Of a DNA stretch of 21,299 nucleotides, positions 8,415 to 15,776 are shown in pieces. Source of the DNA: Opitutaceae bacterium (GTDB taxonomy: Bacteria > Verrucomicrobiota > Verrucomicrobiia > Opitutales > Opitutaceae); NCBI GenBank assembly GCA_009919985.1, contig RGAX01000021.1, positions 1 to 21,299 on the forward strand, read 5' to 3'. The number at the start of each line of letters is the position of its first letter. The first letter of the stretch is position 1. The notes beneath the pieces were generated by a model that worked only from the letters and a program-made list of their open reading frames with translations, was not told the origin of the DNA and ran no database searches. The position numbers were made by a program, and so were the translations under genes.

Positions 8415-9964
8415 CCGCAAACACCCGCCTATGGACCTTGCGCGGTAGCGCTGTCTTGGCAGTCGCGCTGCTACTGACACTCATCGCCCAATACTGGCAC
8501 CCAGTCTTCGGTCTTACCGCACTAATCCAACTCGACGCACCCAACGACGACTTAAAAATCTCCGCTTTTCGCGCCCACCCCGTGTATGTGCACCGCGACA
8601 CCGGCGGCTACGATGGCCTCTATTACGCCCAGATCGCCTACGATCCCACCTTGCGCTCAACGGAACTTCCACGCGCGATGGACAATTTTTCTTATCGCGC
8701 CCGACGTATTCTGCCCCCGGCAGTCGCATGGATTTTTTCCGCCGGTCAACCCGCCGCCATCGTCCACGTTTACTCTTTTCTCAACGTCGCTACTTGGCTT
8801 CTTTTCGCCGCGCTTCTCTGGCGACTTCTCGGGATCACCGATGTTCGGGGCTGGCTCGCTTGGTCTGGCGTCCTTTTTTCTGCGGGCGCGCTCAGCAGCG
8901 TGCGCCTCGCCCTGACCGATCTACCCATGCTGGCCTTGCTCACGCTCGCCGTGATCGCGGCCGAGCGCGCCCGACCCCGTACTGCCATCGCCTGGCTCGC
9001 CTCCGCTGCCCTCGCGCGCGAAACCGCATTGCTAGGCGCAAGCGGTCTCATCACGAGCCCTTGGATTTCAGTTAAAAACCTTCGGACCGGCGCCTTCGTC
9101 CTCGCCCCGCTTTTTGCTTGGCTCGCATACATCCGCTGGCGACTAGGACCCGCTGATTCTGGCTGGGCTAATTTCACGCTCCCCTTGGCCGGCTACGCCG
9201 AAAAATTTGCGAACACGCTCAAAGATCTAATCTATCTCGACGACACGCTCCTCGCTTGGACTACATTTCTCGCCGTCGTCGGCCTCACTGCCCAAGCGCT
9301 ATTCATTGCTGTTAGTTGGCGTCAGTACAGCGACGCCTGGTGGCGTATTGGCGCGGCCTATGCCGCTTTGATGGCGATGATCGGCACTGCCGTTTGGGAG
9401 GGTTACCCCGGAGCCTGCACACGGGTGCTCCTACCCCTCACACTTGCGTTTAATATTTTAGCCCACCGTACCCGCGCCGCTCTCGCTTGGCTCATCCTTG
9501 GCAACCTTGGCGTGGGCGCCGGCTTCCTCGTGCTACGCGATTTCCCCGTAAATACCCACGAACTCTTCGCAGGCCGCATCGGCGGTGCCTCCACCGTGAT
9601 TCAGATCGACTCCGGTTGGTTTGGCGCCGAACACGCCCGGAAGCACGTTTGGTCCTGGAGCTCGGGCCAATCTCAACTCGCCCTCCACACGTGGGCCGAT
9701 GCACCCGTCAACGCCCAACTCAACTTCGGCCTGCGCAGCCTCACGCCGCGTACAGTTATACTCCGCTCGGCCGAGGGCGAACTCTGGCGCGGCCAAGTCA
9801 GTGAAAAAACCACCCGCTTCAGCGTCCCTATCCGGCTTACTCCGGGCGACACTCGACTCGAATTCTCCACCGACTCACCCGCTATCCGCGAAAGCCCCAA
9901 CGCCGATGCTCGCGACCTTGCATTTGCGCTTTATGATCCGCGCCTGAGCGTCCCCAATCCCTAG
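8411..9964 (+). CDS. Type A GT-C-like membrane glycosyltransferase with C-terminal beta-rich domain
   Basis: A 517-residue paralogue of 5231-6841 and of the partial gene at 1-1201. A first membrane segment is at about 12-28; the periplasmic loop has RDTGGYDGLYYAQIAYDP (62-79, D63 candidate catalytic), then FSYRARRIL (93-101), SVRLALTDLPML (163-174), LARETALL (201-208, Arg where the other two have Lys), and VWEGYPGACTRVLLP (328-342). Residues about 395-517 form a soluble domain with WSWSSG, ELWRG, LEFSTD and LAFALYDP, aligning with the C-terminal domain of 5231-6841. It is coupled to the upstream type B gene by a four-base overlap, and the GT4 gene starts eight bases after its stop. Donor and acceptor are unknown. 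Confidence 0.92.
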   Translation: MTANTRLWTLRGSAVLAVALLLTLIAQYWHPVFGLTALIQLDAPNDDLKISAFRAHPVYVHRDTGGYDGLYYAQIAYDPTLRSTELPRAMDNFSYRARRILPPAVAWIFSAGQPAAIVHVYSFLNVATWLLFAALLWRLLGITDVRGWLAWSGVLFSAGALSSVRLALTDLPMLALLTLAVIAAERARPRTAIAWLASAALARETALLGASGLITSPWISVKNLRTGAFVLAPLFAWLAYIRWRLGPADSGWANFTLPLAGYAEKFANTLKDLIYLDDTLLAWTTFLAVVGLTAQALFIAVSWRQYSDAWWRIGAAYAALMAMIGTAVWEGYPGACTRVLLPLTLAFNILAHRTRAALAWLILGNLGVGAGFLVLRDFPVNTHELFAGRIGGASTVIQIDSGWFGAEHARKHVWSWSSGQSQLALHTWADAPVNAQLNFGLRSLTPRTVILRSAEGELWRGQVSEKTTRFSVPIRLTPGDTRLEFSTDSPAIRESPNADARDLAFALYDPRLSVPNP

Positions 9965-9972
9965 CGCCGCCC

Positions 9973-11172
9973 ATGTCCGCCCCGCTTCTTCTCGACCTCT
10001 CGCACACGAGCCACACATCTGCCCGCACTGGCATCCAACGGGTAGCCCGCTCGCTCAGGCGGGAGCTGGGCGATTCAAGCCGACCCATCACGTACGATCC
10101 TCACCAACGCAGGTGGCGCACCCTTGATGCATGGGAGCACAACAATCTAGCCGCCGATTCCTTCAGCCACAAACGCGGCGCCACTTGGCCCCTCTCTGCG
10201 CGCCTCCGCGGCTACACACGTCGCCTATTTTCCTCAGCACCCTCCGCTCTTCACACTTCCGCCTTAGCGCCCCACTCCGGCTTACTCGTACCCGAGTTGT
10301 TCACACCCACTGTAGCCGCAGCGCTGCCGGCTCTTTTCGCTGCAACGAGCGGACCCCGCGCTGCCGTTTTTCATGACGCCATCGCACTCAAATTCCCCGA
10401 ACTCACGCCCTCAAAAACGGTCGCGCGTTTCCCGGCTTATTTAAGCGAACTGCTAGCATTCGACGGTATCGCCGCTAATTCCGAAGACTCGCGCGCCACG
10501 CTCGTCGCTTATTGGGATTGGCTCGGAGTACCTAAAGCAACGCGCCCCGTTGTAGTCACCATTCCCCTAGGTATCGATCTGCCTTCGGCTACTGCTGCGT
10601 CGCACACCACCCCTTCGTCTTCCTTGCCCGTCATACTCTGCGTCGGATCCCTCGAAGCCCGAAAAAATCACCTCGCGCTGCTAGAAGCCTGCGAAACTCT
10701 GTGGTCCACGGGCTCTCGTTTCGAACTTCATCTGGTCGGTCTAGCCCACTCACAAACCGGCCGTACCGCCCTCGCTCGTGTACATTCGCTCCAAGCCGCT
10801 GGGCGCCCGCTCCGTTACTCTGGCCCTGTCAACGAGGCTGCGCTCTCCGCGGCTTACTCGGCCTGCGCATTCACCGTTTATCCTTCGCTAATCGAAGGTT
10901 TCGGTTTGCCGGTTTTGGAAAGTCTTGCGCGCCAAAAACCCTGTATCTGCTCAGCACTCGGTGCCCTTGGTGAAGCCGCCCGTGATGGCGGTTGCATCGC
11001 ACTAGATCACCTCGATCAGCCCGCGCTCGCGGGCTCTATTTCCCGATTACTCACAAAACCTAGCGAACTAGCAGCACTCGCGGGCGCCGCCCAAGCCCGC
11101 ACATTTCGCTCGTGGCGCGACTATGCTCGCGACCTCAGTTCCTGGCTCCCCACACTCTCCCGCCGACCATGA
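9973..11172 (+). CDS. GT4-family glycosyltransferase (GT-B fold)
   Basis: A 399-residue cytoplasmic protein. The N-terminal LLLDLSH...SARTGIQRV (5-24) is the acceptor-side start typical of a GT4 subgroup, FHDAIALKFPEL (133-144) is shared with 13469-14485, and the donor-side domain has ILCVGSLEARKNH (221-233) and the EX7E motif IEGFGLPVLES (307-317, E308 and E316). Such enzymes use nucleotide-activated sugars, usually with retention of configuration, and act at the cytoplasmic face. It lies third in the B-A-GT4-VOC operon; its stop overlaps the next gene's ATG by four bases. It is about 60 residues longer than its paralogue at 13469, mostly in the N-terminal half. The exact sugar is not predictable. 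Confidence 0.93.
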   Translation: MSAPLLLDLSHTSHTSARTGIQRVARSLRRELGDSSRPITYDPHQRRWRTLDAWEHNNLAADSFSHKRGATWPLSARLRGYTRRLFSSAPSALHTSALAPHSGLLVPELFTPTVAAALPALFAATSGPRAAVFHDAIALKFPELTPSKTVARFPAYLSELLAFDGIAANSEDSRATLVAYWDWLGVPKATRPVVVTIPLGIDLPSATAASHTTPSSSLPVILCVGSLEARKNHLALLEACETLWSTGSRFELHLVGLAHSQTGRTALARVHSLQAAGRPLRYSGPVNEAALSAAYSACAFTVYPSLIEGFGLPVLESLARQKPCICSALGALGEAARDGGCIALDHLDQPALAGSISRLLTKPSELAALAGAAQARTFRSWRDYARDLSSWLPTLSRRP

Positions 11173-12146
11173 AACTCCGAGTGCTCATCCTCGCCAGTAT
11201 TCTCGCCTCGCCGCTACTCGGCGCTGATTCCCCACGCCGCCCCCGCATCACGGGGATCGCACATGCCGCGTTTTACGTCACCGACATGACCAAGGCCCGT
11301 GCTTTCTACGAAGGATACCTGGGTTTCCAGTCGCCGTTTTCTATCCCACGCAAAACCGCCGACGAGAGCCTAGTCTGGATCAAAATCAACGATCGTCAGA
11401 GCGTGGAACTTTTCCCCGCCTCCGAAGTTTCCCCTGACTCCGACCGACTTTACCATATCGCCATAGAGACCGACGACGCCGAGGCTATGCGCGTTTACCT
11501 GCAATCCAAAGGTATCACCGTACCACCCAAAACCACTATCGGTCGTATCGGTAACAAAAACTACTTCATCAAGGATCCCAACGGCAACACAGTCGAGATT
11601 GTCGAATATCTACCCGATGGCTGGACGCGTCGTGAACAGGGTAAATTTATGCCCGACACCCGCATCTCAACTCGCATGAGCCACGTCGGTGTCATGGTAG
11701 GCCAACTCGACGCCTCCCTTAAATTTTATGGAGATATCCTTGGCTTCACCGAGATCTGGCGCGGCGGTGGCGGCAAACTCCTCAGTTGGGTTAATCTCAA
11801 GGTTCCCGACGGAGCTGACTACGTCGAGTTCATGCTCTACGACAAGCCGCCGACGCGCGAAGGCTTGCTCACCAAGCACCATATTTGCCTCGAAGTCGCC
11901 GACGTCGCCCAAGCCGGCGCCCTGCTAAAAACCCGCGCGCTCCCAGCCGGCTCAAAAACACCTGATGCCATGAAAACCGGCGTGAACGGCAAACGCCAAA
12001 TCAACACCTTCGACCCCGATGGCACGAGAGTTGAAATCATGGAACCGAGTACCTTTGACGGCAAACCCGTTCCTGCCTCTAAGGCCCCGCCCCCACCTCC
12101 ATTGCCACCCTATCAACCGCTCGCTCCGTCAAAAGCCACCACCTAG
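11169..12146 (+). CDS. Exported protein with two VOC (glyoxalase/dioxygenase-like) domains
   Basis: A 325-residue protein. Residues 1-19 look like a Sec signal peptide (KLR, a hydrophobic stretch, then LLGA before DSPRR). Two VOC domains follow: about 27-148, starting ITGIAHAAFYV, and about 167-292, starting TRMSHVGVMV. Each keeps a plausible H-E-H-E metal set (H32, E80, H96, E143; H172, E220, H238 or H237, E289). VOC proteins include glyoxalases, dioxygenases, epimerases and binding proteins; with both metal sets kept, a bound metal is plausible, but the reaction is unknown. The tail (about 306-325) is proline-rich. I chose ATG at 11169, which gives a four-base overlap with the GT4 gene and starts exactly at the signal peptide; an in-frame upstream start at 11112 would bury it. 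An exported VOC protein in a glycosyltransferase operon is unusual. Confidence 0.9.
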   Translation: MKLRVLILASILASPLLGADSPRRPRITGIAHAAFYVTDMTKARAFYEGYLGFQSPFSIPRKTADESLVWIKINDRQSVELFPASEVSPDSDRLYHIAIETDDAEAMRVYLQSKGITVPPKTTIGRIGNKNYFIKDPNGNTVEIVEYLPDGWTRREQGKFMPDTRISTRMSHVGVMVGQLDASLKFYGDILGFTEIWRGGGGKLLSWVNLKVPDGADYVEFMLYDKPPTREGLLTKHHICLEVADVAQAGALLKTRALPAGSKTPDAMKTGVNGKRQINTFDPDGTRVEIMEPSTFDGKPVPASKAPPPPPLPPYQPLAPSKATT

Positions 12147-12175
12147 ACCCGCCATCCCAAAAGCGATCATTAAAC

Positions 12176-12192
12176 CAGCCCTTCAGGGGCTG
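12176..12192 (+). terminator. Small hairpin between VOC gene and oxoamine synthase gene
   Basis: CAGCCC and GGGCTG form a 6-bp stem with a 5-base loop, 29 bases after the VOC stop. The following bases (GAAAACTCCC) are not T-rich, so it may be a weak or factor-assisted terminator, or only a leader hairpin of the next gene. The rest of the 118-base gap (12147-12264) shows no clear sigma-70 promoter. Confidence 0.3.
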
Positions 12193-12264
12193 AAAACTCC
12201 CTGCAATCTTCCCGTCTTTGCATTTGCCAATCCGCTTGTACCGCGCACGGTTTTTACCTCAGAC

Positions 12265-13464
12265 ATGGCGCTCTCATTCTTTAGCAAAAGCAAAAAAGCC
12301 GTACAAAACCGCTTCCGCGACGATTACGCGACGAAGATGCGGTTGAAGTACGACCCGTACTACCACGCCATGGAGTCGCAACAGGGCACGACGGTGCGCC
12401 TTGATGGTCGAGAGATGATTATGCTTTCCAGCAACGATTACCTCGGGTTGTCCTTTCACCCGAAAGTCATCGAAGCCGGCCGCGCTGCTCTCCTCAAGTG
12501 GGGCACCTCCACCACCGGCGCCCGCATCTCAAACGGTTCCCGAGCATTCCACATTGAGCTAGAAGAAAAACTCGCTGACTTTCTCGGCCGTGAAGCCTGC
12601 CACGTCCACGCTGCCGGCTACCTCTCTTGCCTCGCGAGCGTCGCCGCCTTCGCCCAAAAAGGTGACATCATTTTTGCCGACAAAAACATCCACTCCTGTC
12701 TTTGGGAAGGCATTCAACTATCCCGAGCCACAGTGGAGCGTTTCTCACACAACAGCCCCGACGATTTCCGTGATGTAGCCGCGGCGGCGGCGTCCACCGA
12801 CGCACCGAAACTGTTGGTGATCGAGGGAGTGTACTCCATGGAGGGCCACATTGCCCGTCTGCCTGAGCTCACCGAGATCGCCGAAGAACACGGCTGCTTC
12901 ACTGTCCTCGACGATGCCCACGGGTTTGGCGTTCTCGGCCGCAACGGCCGCGGCACCGTGGATCACTTCGGCCTCAACGACAAAGTCGATGTCATCTGCG
13001 GCAGTCTCTCCAAATCTCTCGCCAGCACCGGTGGCTTCGTAGCCGCCTCCCGCGAAGCCATCGAATATCTTCGCACCAGCTCAAAACAGACCGTGTTCAG
13101 CGCTGCACTTAGCCCGAGCCAAGCCGCTTGTGCGCAAGCCTCTCTTGAGCTCATGCAAAACGAGCGTGAGCACCACGAACGCCTCTGGGCTAACACGAAA
13201 AAGTACCGCGCCATCCTAAAAAATCTCGGCCTTGATACTTGGGGCAGCGAGACACCGGCCACGCCCATCGTGCTCGGCTCCAAAGAACGCGTGTATCCTT
13301 TCTGGAAAGCTCTCCTCGAAAAAGGCGTCTTCACCGTCATGTCCATCGCCCCCGCGGTACCCATCGGCAAAGACCTCATCCGCACCGCCATCTCTGCGTT
13401 GCACACCGACGAGCAGCTCGACAAAATCGCGGATGCGATGGCCTACGCCGTCAAAAAGCTCTGA
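12265..13464 (+). CDS. Alpha-oxoamine synthase family, PLP-dependent acyltransferase (SPT/KBL/BioF-like)
   Basis: A 399-residue fold-type I PLP enzyme. It has SSNDYLGLSFHP (55-66), STTGARISNGS (82-92), NIHS with H143 as the likely ring-stacking histidine, VIEGVYSMEGH (185-195), DDAHGFGVLG (216-225, D217 and H219 contacting PLP) and GSLSKSLASTGGF (246-258) with K250 as the PLP lysine. The C-terminal APAVP...LIRTAISALHT (362-381) recalls lipid-type members such as serine palmitoyltransferase, while DDAHGxGVxG recalls BioF/KBL. Family members condense an acyl thioester with an amino acid, losing CO2. Given the nearby KAS, ACP-dehydratase and lipid glycosyltransferase, a long-chain amino-ketone synthase is my leading guess. 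I chose ATG at 12265, where the family alignment starts; in-frame upstream sequence overlaps the VOC gene and is not conserved-looking. It converges with the GT4 gene at 13469. Confidence 0.93.
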   Translation: MALSFFSKSKKAVQNRFRDDYATKMRLKYDPYYHAMESQQGTTVRLDGREMIMLSSNDYLGLSFHPKVIEAGRAALLKWGTSTTGARISNGSRAFHIELEEKLADFLGREACHVHAAGYLSCLASVAAFAQKGDIIFADKNIHSCLWEGIQLSRATVERFSHNSPDDFRDVAAAAASTDAPKLLVIEGVYSMEGHIARLPELTEIAEEHGCFTVLDDAHGFGVLGRNGRGTVDHFGLNDKVDVICGSLSKSLASTGGFVAASREAIEYLRTSSKQTVFSAALSPSQAACAQASLELMQNEREHHERLWANTKKYRAILKNLGLDTWGSETPATPIVLGSKERVYPFWKALLEKGVFTVMSIAPAVPIGKDLIRTAISALHTDEQLDKIADAMAYAVKKL

Positions 13465-13477
13465 GCCTTTAGCTCAG
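13461..13477. terminator. Hairpin at the junction of two convergent genes
   Basis: CTGAGC and GCTCAG form a 6-bp stem around a CTTTA loop, spanning the stop codons of the convergent oxoamine synthase and GT4 genes, which lie only four bases apart. It could act in both directions, but neither strand has a clear T-run after it. Confidence 0.3.
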
Positions 13478-14485
13478 CTCCGCTCGCAACTCACTCGCCG
13501 CCTCGGCCCACACCGGCAAGGCACGGGTCGCGGCTTCGACCTCCAACCGCGCTACGAGCGCTTCGTCCGCCAACACGCACCGCAGTGCGCTCGTCCAAGC
13601 CGCACGATCGTTTGTCGCCACAGCCAAACACCCGCCCGTCGCGGAGTTTTCTCTTAAAACTGGTAAATCGCTGCACACGCAGGGTACGCCCTGCCATAGC
13701 GATTCAAGTAACGGTAAGCCGCAGCCTTCTGCGATCGTCGGAAAAAGACTCGCCCGGGCCCGAGCGTAAAGCGCCGCGACGGCCGCATCATCCGCCGACG
13801 CATGATACCGCAAACCCCGGAAACGTTTCTCCAGCACCCGTACGCGCTCGAGGATCGGTGCACCGAAATGCGGATTCACTCGACCCACCAAATTCAATTC
13901 GAAGTCCATTCCTTCGCTCCACAACGTCTCGGCCGCATCGAGCAGAAGCATCTGGTTTTTACGTGGCTCCAAAATCCCAACCGACACAAGTGATGCATCG
14001 CGCTTACCCGCATCGGTGCGCTTAGTCCGTACCGCACGATTAAAATCTGCGCCGAGCGCTAGCACTGCGACGGGCGGCGTTTGCGTCAAACCCTGCCAGC
14101 GCCAAAACCCCATCAACTCGTCTCGACTCGCCGCCGAGACCGCCCATACGCGACTAAAATGCGCGAGTAATTTTAAATAAGACGGATGGCGGGCCACACT
14201 TTGCGGCCACGTGATGTGAGGATACTTGAGCGGGATCGCATCGTGAAAAATCGCTGCCGTCCGACCCGCGTGCGCTAAGAGAAATTCAGTTAGCACCGGA
14301 CGTTCTTCCTCGGAAAATAACTCACTAGTAAGAAACCAGTCACCAGCTCCCATACGCCGATCCCAACTCGCCCAGCTCACCGCACATGCCGCCGATCCCA
14401 ATTCATCGGCCAGTCGCGCACTCACGCGCATTAATCCGGAACGATGCCCCGAGCTGCCGGTCTTGGTGGCGTCGAAAAAAATCAT
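13469..14485 (-). CDS. GT4-family glycosyltransferase, paralogue of 9973-11172
   Basis: A 338-residue protein. The short N-terminal half starts IFFDATKTGSSGHRSGLMRV, comparable with the RTGIQRV start of 9973-11172. It shares FHDAIPLKYPHIT (80-92), SVGILEPRKN (168-177) and the EX7E motif AEGCGLPLLES (252-262, E253 and E261). Its ATG overlaps the stop of the upstream GT4 gene by four bases, making it the last gene of the leftward KAS-GT28-GT4-GT4 operon. Role: transfer of a nucleotide-activated sugar at the cytoplasmic face (family knowledge); the acceptor is probably the same lipid or oligosaccharide handled by its operon partners (inference). At 338 residues it is short for GT4 but has both Rossmann halves. 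Confidence 0.9.
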   Translation of the reverse strand: MIFFDATKTGSSGHRSGLMRVSARLADELGSAACAVSWASWDRRMGAGDWFLTSELFSEEERPVLTEFLLAHAGRTAAIFHDAIPLKYPHITWPQSVARHPSYLKLLAHFSRVWAVSAASRDELMGFWRWQGLTQTPPVAVLALGADFNRAVRTKRTDAGKRDASLVSVGILEPRKNQMLLLDAAETLWSEGMDFELNLVGRVNPHFGAPILERVRVLEKRFRGLRYHASADDAAVAALYARARASLFPTIAEGCGLPLLESLWQGVPCVCSDLPVLRENSATGGCLAVATNDRAAWTSALRCVLADEALVARLEVEAATRALPVWAEAASELRAELS

Positions 14486-15705
14486 GGCTGTCTTGACGAG
14501 GCAATCGTCGCTTCGAACTGTTGCAACAAGCGCGCTGCATTTTTGTGCGCATCAAAATTTTCTTCGACCCACTGACGCGCCGCCGCTCGAAATTTTTCCG
14601 CTAGGCCATCGTCACTCGCCAACTGACGCAAGGCCGCAACCCAGCGTGCCGGAGCGTCTTCGGGCACCACGATCCCGCTCACCCCATCGGCGATGGCCTC
14701 GGTCGTACCCGCGGTCGGCGAGGTCACGACCAACACTCCGCACGACATCGCCTCGGGGATCACATTAGGTAAACCATCGCGATCCCCGCTCGGTGCGATC
14801 ACACCTGTGTGCAACAACACATCCGCCCATTCAAATTGCTCCCAAACTTCGTGCTGCGCCAGGTGTCCGCAAAACGTGAGGTCGGCCGCAATACCCAGTA
14901 ATCCCGCCATTTTTTCCAGCGCTGGCCGCAACGGACCGTCGCCCACGATGCGCGCTTGGAACGGCACCCCCGCCGCGCGCAACGCCGCGTAAATCCGGAG
15001 CTGATGATCGAGCCCTTTCTTCTCCACCAAACGTGCCACGCAAATTAAGTGAAGCGGCTCCCGTGAGGATCGCAGGCGCTTCAACTTCGGGAGTCGATCG
15101 AGGCCGCGACGGATCGGTAAAATTTTATCCGCCGAGATGCCGCGAGCAACCAAGGCCGCTCGGCCCATCTCGGTTGATGTATGGATGAAAGCTGCGTGCT
15201 CGAGCTTATCATTGAGCCACCAATCGCCGCCGTGTTCGTAAATATCGTACGCATGCGCTGCGGCGCTGAAGCGATGCCCGTCGAGGCGCCAGAGTAACCA
15301 CGCCGCCGTGGCCGGGGCTCCACCCCACGCCGCGTGCACGAGCGCCGGCGGATTTTTTCGAAAACTGCCCGCAAACAAACACGCGAAACCGGCACCGAGC
15401 ATGTTCTCCCAGAAATTAATCCACGAGGGCGGCCGCCGTGTGAACAGACCGTGCAGCACCTGCTTCAAGACTTCGGGTCGACGCCAGCCTTCGTACGGGA
15501 TCATCCAAAAAAGCGTGAGCAAGCGCCATTTATTGAAGCGCGTCACAGGCAAGCCACGAAAGGAACTCAAGCCGCCCCAAAGAGAATAAAGGCGTAAGTT
15601 TACGCCGTGCGCGCGCATGGCGATGATTTCCCTCTGGAGAAAGGTCTCCGTACTTTTGGGAAACGTGGTGAACAGGTAGGCGATAACAGGCTTCGAGTCG
15701 AACAA
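14482..15705 (-). CDS. GT4-family glycosyltransferase (WcaL-like), TTG start
   Basis: A 407-residue protein. The N-terminus has YLFTTFPKSTETFLQREI (10-27), a classic start for colanic-acid-type GT4 enzymes; then HAAWGGAPATAAW, HAYDIYEHGGDWW (151-163), ICVARLVEKKGLD (221-233), VGDGPLR (254-260), and GDRDGLPNVIPEAMSCG (307-323, E318). There is no ATG or GTG between the in-frame TAG upstream and residue 30, and the conserved FPKSTETF motif lies before residue 30, so TTG at 15705 is the only common start codon that fits. No good Shine-Dalgarno is visible. It is third in the leftward operon, 71 bases after the GT28-like gene and overlapping the next GT4 by four bases. The predicted product is cytoplasmic and GT-B folded; the sugar is unknown. 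Confidence 0.9.
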   Translation of the reverse strand: MFDSKPVIAYLFTTFPKSTETFLQREIIAMRAHGVNLRLYSLWGGLSSFRGLPVTRFNKWRLLTLFWMIPYEGWRRPEVLKQVLHGLFTRRPPSWINFWENMLGAGFACLFAGSFRKNPPALVHAAWGGAPATAAWLLWRLDGHRFSAAAHAYDIYEHGGDWWLNDKLEHAAFIHTSTEMGRAALVARGISADKILPIRRGLDRLPKLKRLRSSREPLHLICVARLVEKKGLDHQLRIYAALRAAGVPFQARIVGDGPLRPALEKMAGLLGIAADLTFCGHLAQHEVWEQFEWADVLLHTGVIAPSGDRDGLPNVIPEAMSCGVLVVTSPTAGTTEAIADGVSGIVVPEDAPARWVAALRQLASDDGLAEKFRAAARQWVEENFDAHKNAARLLQQFEATIASSRQP

Positions 15706-15776
15706 GATGATTCGAAACTAGAGCGACGGGCCCATCGCGGCCAAGCGGATTGCGCAGGCCGAAGGCATTCTGCCGT

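Noticed and set aside
12265..13464. Assigning the oxoamine synthase as a CqsA-type autoinducer synthase or as BioF
   Set aside because: No sensor kinase or biotin genes lie nearby, and motifs are mixed between subfamilies, so a specific name is not supported.
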